Notes: generated by a model from the letters alone, not told the origin. A stretch of 64,000 nucleotides of DNA from Takakia lepidozioides (GCA_030704615.1 CM060731.1:1178001-1242000); one strand, 5' to 3'. Counted from the stretch's first letter, positions 24,840-35,269 are shown. Made by a program: numbers and translations.

Positions 24840-25000
24840 CACACTGTGTAGAGAGACCTGAGTGAAGCTGTGGAATGAATGGATGGAACTTGATAGAATT
24901 CTGAAGCAAACTGATACTTAATTGCAGATAGTAAGGTAACTCGCTAACATGAATGCGGGAAGGAGTATAAATAGGAAACACCCCCATGATACACTAGCTG
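24115..25000 (+). promoter_or_regulatory. 3' LTR of the gypsy element with TATA box
   Basis: An LTR start TGTTAGAGG follows a purine-rich tract (GAGAGGAGAAGGGGTAA). A TATAAATAG at 24966-24974 is in a suitable place for the LTR promoter. The LTR end is not determined. The poly-G tract and CACAGCC minisatellite lie in its U3 part. Confidence 0.6.
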
Positions 25001-25215
25001 TAGGTCATGATTGATTATTTTGAGCGGGCTGAGTGCTTAGAGATTTCCAACTCTTCTATCTTGGAGTTCCCACCTCGGATAGCGAAGGGATGGGTGAGTA
25101 AAAGCCGCGTGACAACGCACACTGTCTGTTCCCCACTCTCTACCTGATTTTAGATTTGAAAATAGGCCGCTCATGGCCAGTATGCCATGTTCAAATCACC
25201 CATTATTGGAAGCTC

Positions 25216-25243
25216 AAACAGTGTGCGGCAACGCACACTGTTT
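25216..25243. repeat. Family C palindrome upstream of copy 2
   Basis: Perfect 12-bp arms AAACAGTGTGCG and CGCACACTGTTT flank a GCAA loop. A half copy (ACAACGCACACTGTCTG) lies near 25113. A related imperfect palindrome (ATGAGTTTGCGG, TG, CCGCACACTCAT) is at 26829-26854. Confidence 0.88.
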
Positions 25244-25367
25244 TTGGCCCGCACAATGCTTGTTTTCTCATGTGAAATTGGGCCACATCGGGCCTACCTG
25301 CCATGCTCAAAACACCATCTGTTCTTGCCTCTCTCTTATATCAATTTGAATGAACAACTGTGTACGA

Positions 25368-25967
25368 GAAGATGCAAATGGTGGCGGATGAGAACCCTTC
25401 GGGGGAGGGGAAGGAGATCATTGCTGATGTGGATGATGTGGACGATGAGTTCTATGAAAGCAAAGCTGCTGAGATGTTGGGAGGTCATAAGGTAAACTCT
25501 CAGCTTGTGGTGAGTATGCTTGCCCCGGGTGGGAGGTTGAAGATCCCCCTGTGTAGGTTGGTTTCCATGCTCGTCGTTCGTCCACCCCTCATCAAGGACA
25601 TCCTGAAGCCGGAGGCCGAGTTTGTTTATGGGTATTTGGATGGATCCGCAGTCTTTTACGTTTCTACAAAGGATTCCAGAGGCAATGAGCTCCTTGTGGA
25701 TGAGTCAATCGTGGACTCCTGGGATCCCATTTGGAGACAGGTGAACGAATCCTTCAAACTTCTTCTCTCCAGGAAACCTTCGACCCAGGCATTCTCAAGG
25801 AAGATGTTTCACGTATGGGATGGCAACCACCGGTTGCTTGCATGGATGGCTGTCATTGGGAGGCTGCACTCACAGGAGGAAGAGTGGCATTACTCTGTTC
25901 GATCGATGGTGCTGGATTGTGACGGGAACATGATGGGTCTTCTGACAGCAATGAATGATGTGAACAT
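25368..25967 (+). pseudogene. ParB/sulfiredoxin-like domain exon (copy 2)
   Basis: The exon encodes an acidic lead (ADVDDVDDEFYESK), then KVNSQ, LKIPLCRLVSMLVVRPPL, MFHVWDGNHRLLAWMAVIG (WDGNHR at 25816-25833) and SVRSMVLDCDGNMMGLLTAMNDVN. It ends at a GT shared in position with copy 1. The block order fits the ParB N-terminal fold: a proline-containing strand, a glycine-x-His-Arg motif, a strand, then the helix where ParB has its ENxxR box. The exon itself is undamaged. Confidence 0.7.
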
Positions 25968-26034
25968 GTTGGTTTCTCATTCTACATGTTCCAGTTGTGG
26001 TTCCATTTCTCTTGCTGGTCAAGCTCATTTGTTC

Positions 26035-26849
26035 AACTGATGCCACCCTCCTTGCTGAACTCTCTGAAGAAACAAGATTGCCACACTGTGGCTCTCCATT
26101 TCCTCATGTATGCTTGGAAGGAGACCTTCGGTGCTGTCATGGTGATGCCATAGTCAGCCAGCTGAGTATGTAGAACCGACCGGGCCCTTTCCTCCAACTG
26201 CAAAATAATTCAAATGCAAGAATGAACCAAAAAACAATCACAGCCAATGTAACAGCCAATGGAAAGAGAAGGACAGAAAAAGCGAAAAGAAAGTGACACA
26301 GCAAAAGACATCATACCTGGCTCCAGTAAGTGGCCTTGTGAAGCCATGTGTCCAGCACATTGTCACTGACAGGAATGACATGCTGGGTCTTCTTCTCTTT
26401 CTCCAGCCTGGGGAACATGTGGGTATCCCTAACAGTGGGATTGGAGTTCCATATCTGTAGCCACTTCACCTTCTGTTCTGAAGACACAACGGTGGTAGAC
26501 AACCTGTGTAACTTCTCCTGGGCCATCTCTGGCTTGTCTGGCTTGTTGTAATGGTTATTCACCTCCAGAAGAAACTGTGATCCGAATGATGGGTCGGCAA
26601 TTCTCAACTGCTTAACAAAAGCACTCATAATAGTCCTTCTTGTGGCGGTCATCTCTTTCTTGATGTGACTCTCAACCCCTTTTGCTGTCCTTCTCTCCTC
26701 AGAAAGAGAGTTGTAGTATTCGGAGAGGAAGCCTGGAAACGATGTCTTTACAGGTGCGAAATGGACTGTGCTTCTTTGTTTTGCAAATACACACTCTCCT
26801 CCATCCAACCTGTTTTGGGCTGCCTCATATGAGTTTGCGGTGCCGCACA
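26035..26849 (-). pseudogene. Reversed middle exons of copy 2
   Basis: On the minus strand this encodes the counterpart of copy 1 exons 13362-12925 and 12840-12614. One exon (about 26750-26319) has ERRTAKGVESHIKKEM, MSAFVKQLRIADPSFG and LDTWLHKATYWSQ. It is followed by a GTATGA...TTTGCAG intron, then an exon with AYMRKWRATVWQSCFFREFSKEGG that is cut at 26035. The segment is bordered by the same 11 bases CTCATTTGTTC at 26024-26034 and 26850-26860. The intron is retained, so this was a DNA-level event. No known domain is recognised in this helical, charged region. Confidence 0.78.
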
Positions 26850-27780
26850 CTCATTTGTTCTATCCCTGTGTAGTAACACCAAGGTGCACACCCTGGGCCC
26901 TTCAGGCTAATTTGTGTGCGGTGGTTGCAATGTACTGTGCAGCATACAGTTTTGGGGGGTCTTCCTGGTGTGGTGGAAAAGCTGAGAGACAATAATTGCA
27001 TTGCATAATGAGGCTGTCTCTGTTCCTGCAGGTACATAAAGTTTGTTCTCATGGAAGAGAACTGCTTGGACAAACATCCTGATTTTGTGGACCTTCGGCT
27101 TGTCCCTGTTGGCAACCAGACCATGTTTACTACTAGGATCTTGCATGACTGGGGCCCAGACCATCTTTTTGCTTGTGGTTGGTATTTGGATTGCCCTCCT
27201 TCTGAGACCCCAGCTCAGGAGGTGTCTTTGAGGAGAGAGAATGAGCGTATAGCAGCCACTGCCACAGCAGCCGACCTCGACATTCATGATAGAAATTTGA
27301 GGACTCTTGCAGAGAAGGAGCCTCCCGCTCAGGATACCCCGGGTAGAGGTAGAAAGGGAAAGGGAAAGGATGTTGCTGGTGGTGTGGGGAAAGGAAGGGG
27401 TAGGAGGAAGGGGGCACAAGGGCAGGTAGGTGGGCAGGGAAGTGTTGCAGATATTGGCCATGTGGTGCATGTCCAGCAGACTCCACCACATGGTAGGGGA
27501 TCCAGGAGAAAGAACAAGGGGGTGGTTGATCCCAAGGACCCGTACCATGCAGTGGAGCATCCCACGAGGGTCATTCGCCCTACCAGGTTGGAGATGGCCA
27601 ACGTCGGGTTCCTTGCCATGATGGAGTCCAAGAAATCTGATTACAAGGGCGAGCCATCACCAGTGTGGGAGAGGATTGTGGAGTTCCTCGGCACGGTGCG
27701 TGTTGTCTTTTGCTTCTTATCTATTGTGTGCAAGGATCGTTTCAATCCTCTTGAGCATTCCATTGCATGCTTGTTTGCAG

Positions 27781-29221
27781 GCTAAAATAACCAAATCCTG
27801 GGTGAACGGGAAGGAGAAGCCATATGCAGCCGAACTCATCATCTTGGATATCCCTGATGGGTTGCCAGTCTTGGATGTCCCTCCATTGGGTGCTTGTCCA
27901 GGTTGGAATGCTTTTGATGAGCGCTACTGGCGGTGGGTTTTCTCCTTTTGAAATTTCTTTCTGTCCGATGCAGGTGTTTTGGTGCTCATCCAGTCCATCG
28001 ACCTTTGCTGTCGCCGTGCACTTGCTATCTATTTGAAAGCCTCCGGTATGAGGGTCGTGAAGACATGGAATTGTGTGAACAGCATCTACCTGACGAAGGG
28101 GGATCGTCCGGGAGAGATGGTAAATCTGCCTTCTTGTTCCTCTTCTTGGTGGTTCTTGGATGGAGTTGCATAGGTCGCTCACACTCATATGTAGGGGCCT
28201 GGTTTAGAAGCTTCTTAGTTCCTTGTGGATGTCCTGTTCGCAGACTCGTTTGTTTGAAGCTGTTTGTCTCGTCCGAGTGCATCCACCTACAACTCCGGCC
28301 GTCATTAGGGAGTTCGCCATCACTCATGGGGGCAAGTTCATAGACGAGAGGACAGATCCTCCCATGGATGACATGCACCACAACTACGTCGACAACAACG
28401 TGTGCTTGCGAAGGGGGAATGGGTTCCTTGGAGAGGGGCGAGGGAGAGGAGCCCGGCTTTCATTCAAACGATTGTGGAATGTTGCACCTACACAGACGCT
28501 AGAGTTGTGGATTTGTCAATGGGCACAGGTTCGTCTCTTCAACATTCATATTTCTTGAGGTTTGTTTGAGCTTGCACTTTCAGCACTTCCCACCGTTCCA
28601 AATGTGTCTTCAATGTCTGTTTCCTTCATTCTATTCCACTGCAAGTGCTTCGTACCACGCTTGCAAGGCCAGTGCGCGACATCTCTTTGGGATTGAAGGG
28701 GATGCCGAGATTTACAAGAACCTCCTGATGGGTTTGGGTGGACACACTTCTCAAGTCCTTTCGAAGCCCCTTTCCGGTGATATTGTTACAGGGGAGACTT
28801 CCGACAAGGAGCTGGACTCCGACTTTGCCTGTGAGTAGTTCAACTTGTGGATGCTTACATTGTTGTTTCAATATCTAGAATCACTATTCTTAAGGCAAAG
28901 TGCATATGGGAGACATCCTCTTTGTTGGACTTGTGCATTGCATCATTGTGTTCAAAATGGGTTTTTGTCGACTTGTGCAGGAGTCCGCGTGCTTCCACTG
29001 ACCCTCCAAGGCTATCACACCTATTTGGACTTCTTTCAAGTCCTCCTCGGTCTTACGTGCTACCTGTCTATGCGGAGGCACTCGCAGCAAGCATGTCCGT
29101 TCATGGCACTCGCAGTCCACCCATCGACGGCCGTGGTAGAAGACGTGGTGTTGGGGCCAAAATCTTTGTGGATGACATAGCACAGGAGGTCGAGACTGAT
29201 TCTGATGACTGTGACACTTGA
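27781..29221 (+). pseudogene. Beta-class DNA methyltransferase-like exons (copy 2)
   Basis: In order: AAELIILDIPDGLPV (position of motif IV; D-I-P-D instead of D-P-P-Y), WNAFDERYWRWVFSF, AGVLVLIQSIDL, MRVVKTWNCVNSIYL, RLFEAVCLVRV, WRGARERSPAF, VVDLSMGTG (28504-28528), then after an intron YHACKASARHLFGIEGDAEIY. The last two blocks match the usual VxDxFxGxGTT and GRxxxGIExDxxY signature that ends N4/N6 methyltransferases. The final exon (28981-29221) has a conserved YVLPVYAEA block and a serine, aspartate-rich tail. The call is from motif recognition only. Confidence 0.65.
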
Positions 29222-29439
29222 TATGAAGTTTTCTTTTGCTTTTATTCGGGGCCAATTTTGAAATGGGATGGTTGTGTGTCCTTGTTGTCCTGTTTGCAAT
29301 GTGTGCGTGGGATGCAAATTCATGGGAACAAACTATCGTTGGAGATGGGGGTTGCATGGACTGCCCGGATTGTTCCTTCAATCTATTTAGTGTTTTGCGG
29401 AGCTCACAGGCTTGAGTGCATTGCAATAACAAACAAACG

Positions 29440-29640
29440 ACTTTGGTTTGTGTAGAGCATTCTCGCATCATTTGCTCGTTGGTCTCCAAACCATTCCTGC
29501 TAGAAAAATGCTTGGTAAATCCATCACGGTGAAGCCCACGTGATCAAAGAGCGTTCAGGCATTCTCAATTCTGGTGAGCATCCATGATGCTCCCGCACAT
29601 ACCTGACATGTTTGCAAGGGTGGTGAGTAAGTGTGCACCT
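29440..29640 (-). pseudogene. PPR fragment outside the CACTA element
   Basis: The minus strand encodes a degraded PPR piece (METNEQMMRECSTQT, matching METYEQLLREGVKPN in the array at 32266-32790). The adjoining plus-strand bases, including a TGATCAAAG...GTT(C)AGGCATTC block near 29538-29560, match 32838-32870. It lies about 1.4 kb left of the CACTA element that holds the PPR array. Confidence 0.65.
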
Positions 29641-29759
29641 CCTCACGACGTACCTACATTCCAATGCAGGGGCTTGGTATGTTGATAACGTCTAAATGGA
29701 TGCAATGGATAGAAAGGATGGATACAACGGATGTAACACATCCAGTCTGCATTCCCTAG

Positions 29760-29895
29760 AAATGGCTGATCAACCCGCGGTAATAGGTGACACCCACGGA
29801 AATAGGCCATGTATGCATGCTGACGTGGCGTGAGCCTGTGCTGGGTTCACGGTTTCCTGGGCTCACAGGCTCACACCTCCGGGCTCATGGAATAG
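29760..29895 (+). repeat. Dispersed repeat shared with 40470-40620
   Basis: Shared words in order with 40490-40600 include CCACGGAAATAGG, GCTGAYGTGGCRTGAGCCTG and AACAGGCTCAC-like ends. The two copies are diverged. The downstream part of the 40-kb copy has TATAAAAGG at about 40650, suggesting an LTR or promoter-bearing repeat. Confidence 0.5.
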
Positions 29896-29922
29896 CACCC
29901 CCCATTGCCATGAGATTGTCTG

Positions 29923-30396
29923 ATGAAAATGAAGTTAGGCAAAAAACTTCCCTGAACTTGTTTCCAGTCAGTGACATGGAGAAGGACATCTTGGATGACC
30001 TCAAGGGTCTACCCACTCTTGGCACTAGACTGAAATCTAAACTGAGGGCAGGAAGCCTACCTTTGAACAGCAAACAGAAGCAGAGAGGAAAGGGAGAGTG
30101 CAATTGCCAGTTGTGTGGGGCAATCTGAAGACAATACTCATTTTCTGATACACTGTCCGGGGTTCTCTCACCAAAGAGACGCTCTCTTCAAATCTATCAA
30201 GGGAATTGTGCATGTACCTCTATTTACCAACTTTGGAAGTCTCAAGGCTGAGCCAAAAGCCCAAGCCCTCCTGAGGCCTAGTTATTGGGCAAATCACACA
30301 CAGCAGATTGATGCTTGTGTGAAGGGATTTCTAGAGGATATCTGGAAAACCCATATCAATTCTATATATGAAGGTAAGTCTTACTACCAATGTTAG
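29923..30396 (+). pseudogene. LINE ORF2 C-terminal zinc-knuckle tail
   Basis: Two plus-strand frames joined by a shift near 30120 encode the end of a LINE ORF2. A basic segment leads to CNCQLCG, then SEDNTHFLIHCPGFSHQRDALF, the CxxC...HxxxxC pattern of the zf-RVT region, and a helical end stopping at 30394-30396. Reverse transcriptase is absent, so this is a 5'-truncated copy, the usual fate of LINE insertions. Confidence 0.8.
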
Positions 30397-30560
30397 CCCC
30401 TGACAGAGGCAGGTTCTACCCCTTTTGTTTCCGCTCAAACTGGGTGCGGGGTCAATGGCCACAAGGCTACGGCAAACAACGTCTTATGAGTACAATCTTT
30501 TTAACCTTTTCTGCACCCTCTCTCCCTTGTGGTTTGTTTATTTTTGTGAGTAGCAAAAAA

Positions 30561-30562
30561 GA

Positions 30563-30632
<70 letters not shown>
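30561..30632. repeat. (GA)n microsatellite
   Basis: An almost pure GA dinucleotide run of about 70 bases, followed by GGGACAGAGA interruptions. Confidence 0.97.
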
Positions 30633-30634
<2 letters not shown>

Positions 30635-30664
30635 ACAGAGAGGGACAGAGAGAGGGAGAGATCA

Positions 30665-30780
30665 AGAAACCAAAAAAAAGAAAATGGGGGGGGGGGAGTG
30701 ACTGAGCCCGTGGTGCTCAGCAGCTGCTGGTGGTGCTCAGTCACTCCCCCCCCCCCCCCCCACCTTTTTCTTTTCTCTTT
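30665..30780. repeat. Long foldback with G-run and C-run arms
   Basis: The left arm contains AAAAGAAAATGGGGG...GAGTGACTGAGC. The right arm contains GCTCAGTCACTCCCC... and CACCTTTTTCTTTTC. The G run (about 11) and C run (about 15) face each other. The loop of about 26 bases itself holds CAGCAGCTGCTG, also self-complementary. No gene is nearby on either strand. Confidence 0.85.
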
Positions 30781-31669
30781 GTTGCCCCCTCTCGAGACCC
30801 CGAGCACTTGCTGCTCTCAGCCCCCGACATGCTTGGTTTTTTTTGTTTTTGATCTGGAATGTAGAGGTTGTTTCCTAATGAGGCCAACTTGTGGGTTTGC
30901 TCTGTCAATCTGTTTGCTCTGCCGGCACGTGTGACGCGCCAGGGCGTCTCACGGTTAACCAGCCCCGTCGACAGCCACAGCCGGAGGGCTCGTCTGCCCC
31001 CCGAGGCCAGTACCCCCCCTCCGGGTGAGGGCTTCTACCCTGATACGCATTTTGGGGGGGGGCGGACACTAGAAGAGAAACCGGCTTTTTCCACGGCTTT
31101 TTCCACACTTTTGCTGTGGAATCAGCCGCAGTCCACACCTGCCGTGGGTGTAAGGAACGACTAGTGCTTTCGGACACCCCGTGGACGGCCTGGCTCTCGG
31201 GTGGCCCTGTGGAAAAGTCCACGGGAGGCTTTTTCCATGGGTGGGCTTTTTTCACGGGGTGCATGGTGACATGGCCGATGGCATAGCTGACATGGCAGAG
31301 TGTGAAAAAGGCCAGTGTGGCATGTTTCACGGCGGATTTCACACCTTGAACAAGCCACTATGCGACACGTGTCATATTTCACACCTTTGACAAGTCACTA
31401 TGCAACACGTGTTCGTTCCTGTGTGGTGGTACACATTAATTAATTAATTATTTGCTTTCCAATATTAAGTTCGAATATTAATGGATTTAATTTATTATTA
31501 TTATTATTATTATAATAGGAAAAATGGACAGTGGCCTAGGTGAGAACATTATTAAATAACAAAATATTGAAATTATGTTTTTAGAAATTATATTTATTCG
31601 CTCAGATACCAAAACACACCCTTTGCAAGGAAGGAGAGTTTGCCTTAGTGTCTATGCTGAGTTGCGTCT

Positions 31670-32250
31670 CCTACTCTCTGTAATCTAATAGACATTCACC
31701 TTTTTCCCTCGGTTGTCCTACCCTTGACTGCGGTCAGAAAAACATTCATTCCACAACTTCTCCTCATCTTTGTTACATGTTTCTGGATACTTTCCTATTG
31801 TCACTTTGGCAGTATCATGTCAAAATCACTCCAAACTATGTACCATCTACCCATGCAGGTTTCTTGTGGCTAACCCTCCACAGGGAATCATAAATAATCT
31901 GGAGCTTGAAATCTGGCCCTCTTGGATGACACTCTATCCCTGCTCCTTCAACTATCCATGCCTCTGCACAGATCATGCATACATCATTGCATTGCTGCTA
32001 GCAGCTGACAATGGCAGCCTAGATTTGTTCCAGCAAACACCCAACTCAACTTATCACACCAGTTCCTATTCTCAATTGCATCTACCACTCTGTAATCCAA
32101 AGGCATTTACCTTCCAAGACGGTTGTTCCAACATTGACTGGGGTCAGAAAAGTATTCATTCCACAGCTTCTCCTCTCTGTTATCTATTTCTGGATACTTT
32201 CCTATTGTCACTTTGGCAGTATCATGTCAAAGTCACTCCAAACTATCAAA
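31670..32250. repeat. Diverged direct repeat inside the CACTA element
   Basis: A block of about 170 bp at 31675-31845 recurs at 32085-32250. Shared words include CATTCATTCCACA and TTCTGGATACTTTCCTATTG, continuing TCACTTTGGCAGTATCATGTCAA in three stretches. No coding frame is supported. Confidence 0.8.
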
Positions 32251-32265
32251 GGTTCACTCAACCAG

Positions 32266-35010
32266 CTAATTTGCAGAATTCTTAAAACATGAAAATTTAG
32301 GGTGATTATGATAAGAGGGGAAAACAGAGTGAAATGGGTTGAAGAAGATGCCTTGATTAGCATTGCCTGATTTTATCAATTGTGTCGCTGCTGTTGCGGC
32401 TTCCAGTTGACCATCTACCCATGCAGGTTTCTTGGAGCTATTTTTCCACGGGGAATCACCCCTTCCCACATCATTGCTCATAGGTCTCCAAAGCCTCCAT
32501 CCGCGCCCTTGTTGTGCATATCCTGCAATCATCGCACTCCACGACACCACATCTCGTTCAGCCATACTGTCAAACACTTCCTTTGCATCCTCGATGCACC
32601 CACATTTGGCATACATGCAGTCCACCAGGGCAGTGTTCATAATGACATTGGGTACAATTCCAGATTTGACGATGTCACCATGGACCTCTTTGCCCTTTTC
32701 CAGAGCTCCCAGGCTTGCACATGCATTACAAACAAATGTGATGTGGTTGGGCTTCACCCCTTCGCGCAACAGTTGCTCATAGGTCTCCAAAGCATTCCTA
32801 CTACACCCATGTTAAATCCTGCCAACATTATATTCAACGTGATCAAAGTTCGTTAGGCATTCCGTTGAACACTCGGTGTGCATTCATGATGCTCCTGCAC
32901 TTAACATACATGTTCACAAGGGGGTTGAGGAGAAAAACACTTGGTGTGAATCCACTTTGGATAATGTGACTGAAATGCTCCTTGGTTTAAAGGTTGTAGA
33001 GCCTCTTTCAGTCTGCCTGCCTCACAAAGCATCTTCACATGCCCAGAAGAGCAAGAAGAGGCATTATGGACTCCCTCTCTTCATCCTCTTTTAGAAGCTG
33101 TGGTATGGTTGAGGTGCCTGATTTAAATCAGGGCTGCCAGGCCTGCAATGCACACAAACATGATGTGGCCGGGCTGAACCCCTTCCCCCATCATTTGCTC
33201 ATAGGTCTCCAAAGCCTCCATCCCACGTCCCTGATGTGCATACCCTGTAAGCATCGCACTCCACGACACCACATCTCGTTCAGCCATAGTGTTGAACACT
33301 CCCTTTGCATCCCCGTTGCACCCACATTTTGCCTACATATCCACTAGGGTATTGTTCAAAATGACATTTGGTACAATTCCAGCTCTGAAGGTGTCACCAC
33401 GGACCTCCTTCCCCTTTTCCAGAGCTGCCAGGGCAGTGTATGGAATGACATTAGGTACAATTCCAGCTTTGATGATATCCCCATGCACCTATTTGCCCTT
33501 CTCCAGGGCTGCCAGGCTTGCAATGCATACAAACATGATGTGGCCGGGCTGGACCCCTTCCCCCTTCAGTTGCTCATAGGTCTCCAAAGCCTCCATCCCA
33601 CGTCCCTGCTGTGCATACCCTGTAAGCATCGCACTCCACGACACCACATCTCGTTTAGCCATAGTGTTGAACACTCCCTTTGCATCCCCGATGCACCCAC
33701 ATTTTGCATACATGTCCACTAGGGTATTGTTCAAAATGACATTTGGTACAATTCCAGCTCTGAAGATGTCACCACGGACCTCCTTCCCCTTTTCCAGAGC
33801 TGCCAGGGCAGTGTTTCGAATGACATTAGGTACAATTCCAGCTTTGATGATATCCCCATGCACCTCTTTACCCTTCTCCAGGGCTGACAGGCATACAATG
33901 CATACAAACATGATGTGGCTGGCTGGACCCCTTCCCCCATCATTTGCTCATAGGTCTCCAAAGCCTCCATCCCACGTCCCTGATGTGCATACCCTGCAAG
34001 CATCGCACTCCATGACAACACATCTCGTTCAGCCATAGTGTTGAACACTCCTTTGCATCCCCGATGCACCCACATTTTGCCTACATATCCACTAGGGTAT
34101 TGTTCAAAATGACATTTGGTACAATTCCAGCTCTGAAGGTGTCACCATGTACCTCCTTCCCTTTTTCCAGAGCTGCCAGGGCAGTACAATTACAGCTTTG
34201 ATGATATCCCCATGCACCTCTTTGCCTTTCTCCAGGGCTGCCAGGCCTGCAATGCATACAAACATGATGTGGTCGGGCTGGACCCCTTCCCCCAACAGTT
34301 GCTCATAGGTCTCCAAAGCCTCCATCCCATGTCCCTGCTTTGCATACCCTGCAAGCATCGCACTCCACGACACCACATCTCGTTCAGCCATAGTGTTGAA
34401 CACTCCCTTTGCATCCTCGATGCACCCACATTTTGCATACATGTCCACCAGGGTATTGTTCAAAATGAGATTTGGTACAATTCCAGCTCTGAAGGTGTCA
34501 CCATGGAATTGCCAGGGCAGTGTATGGAATGACATTAGGTACAATTCCAGCTTTGATGATATCCCCATGCACCTCTTTGCCCTTCTTCAGGGCTGCCAGG
34601 CCTACAATGCATACAAACATAATGTGGCCCGGCTGGACCCCTTCCCCCATCATTTGCTCATAGGTCTCCAAAGCCTCCATCCCACGTCCCTGATGTGCAT
34701 ACCTTGTAAGCATCGCACTCCACGACACCACATCTCGTTCAGCCATAGTGTTGAACACTCCCTTTGCATCCCCGATGCACCCACATTTTGCATACATGTC
34801 CACTAGGGTATTGTTCAGAATGACATTTGGTACAATTCCAGCTCTGAAGATGTCACCACGGACCTCCTTCCCCTTTTCCAGAGCTGCCAGGGCAGTGTTT
34901 AGAATGACATTAGGTACAATTCCAGCTTTGATGATATCCCCATGCACCTCTTTACCCTTCTCAAGGGTTGCCAGGCTTGCACAAGCATTGCAATGCACAC
35001 AAACATGATG
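32266..35010 (-). pseudogene. PPR (PLS-class) sequence expanded as a tandem array
   Basis: The minus strand encodes repeated PPR motifs: LEKGKEVHGDIIKAGIVPN, LVDMYAKCGCIGDAKGVF, ERDVVSWSAMLAGYAQQG and ALETYEQMMGEGVQPGHIMF. These are P, L and S type motifs of plant organelle RNA-binding proteins. The segment 32380-32830 looks like the least altered unit. From about 33150 to 35010 there are five near-identical units with a period of roughly 350-380 bp. Frame changes, stops and a collapsed junction near 34170-34200 and 34500 mean no protein of this length is made. Plus-strand open frames here are shadows. Confidence 0.85.
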
Positions 35011-35269
35011 TGAAAGGGCAAAACAGGTTGAAATAGGTCAAAGAAGAAGATGCCCTCACCACATTGTCCTTGAGGTTGTGTCATGACTTGACCGACCATC
35101 AACCCAAAAGGACCTCTTGTGTGTGCTGCTTGTGTCTGTAGTCAGGTAATGTCGGATTGGTCTGTGAGATCGAACCACCACGGTGTAGCTGAGTAGGCAG
35201 AGATTGAAACACGACCTGCTATGACCAAGCTAACTCTCCCAAGAACGGCAAGCTCGCAAGAATGTTGCG

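Larger units (their letters stand above)
16600..25000 (+). mobile_element. Tat/Athila-like Ty3/gypsy element with rearranged 3' half
   Basis: The element has gag, protease, reverse transcriptase and the start of RNase H (16600-20440). A coiled-coil-rich third ORF (22116-24080) and an LTR beginning TGTTAGAGG at 24115 follow. Third ORFs downstream of integrase are typical of the Tat/Athila group. Integrase is missing. A segment of about 1.7 kb containing the end of the third ORF and part of the LTR is present twice (20423-22115 and 23066-24839). A 5' LTR was not recognised upstream of 16600. Stops at 17797-17799 and 19173-19175 and deletions in reverse transcriptase show it is inactive. The right limit is approximate. 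Confidence 0.82.
25368..29221 (+). pseudogene. ParB-like domain plus DNA methyltransferase-like gene, copy 2
   Basis: Inferred plus-strand exons: 25368-25967 (ParB-like), 27032-27695, 27781-28119, 28244-28528, 28645-28834 and 28981-29221. Exon edges match copy 1, including the intron inside the methyltransferase motif I glycines. Two middle exons lie reversed at 26035-26849. Breaks: the reversed segment, a TGA at 27949-27951 (tyrosine codon in copy 1), a frame change near 28440 and a damaged acceptor (CAA instead of CAG) before 28645. Copies 1 and 2 differ widely in protein sequence, so they are old paralogues. The 27032-27695 exon has a long low-complexity Lys and Gly-rich stretch after GWYLDCPP. 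Confidence 0.7.

Noticed and set aside
9963-29221. Bacterial or phage contamination explaining the ParB and methyltransferase domains
   Set aside because: Both loci have spliceosomal introns with conserved positions and are interleaved with plant retrotransposons on the same contig.
32380-35008. Plus-strand open frames across the PPR array
   Set aside because: They are antisense to recognisable PPR motifs and repeat with the same period.
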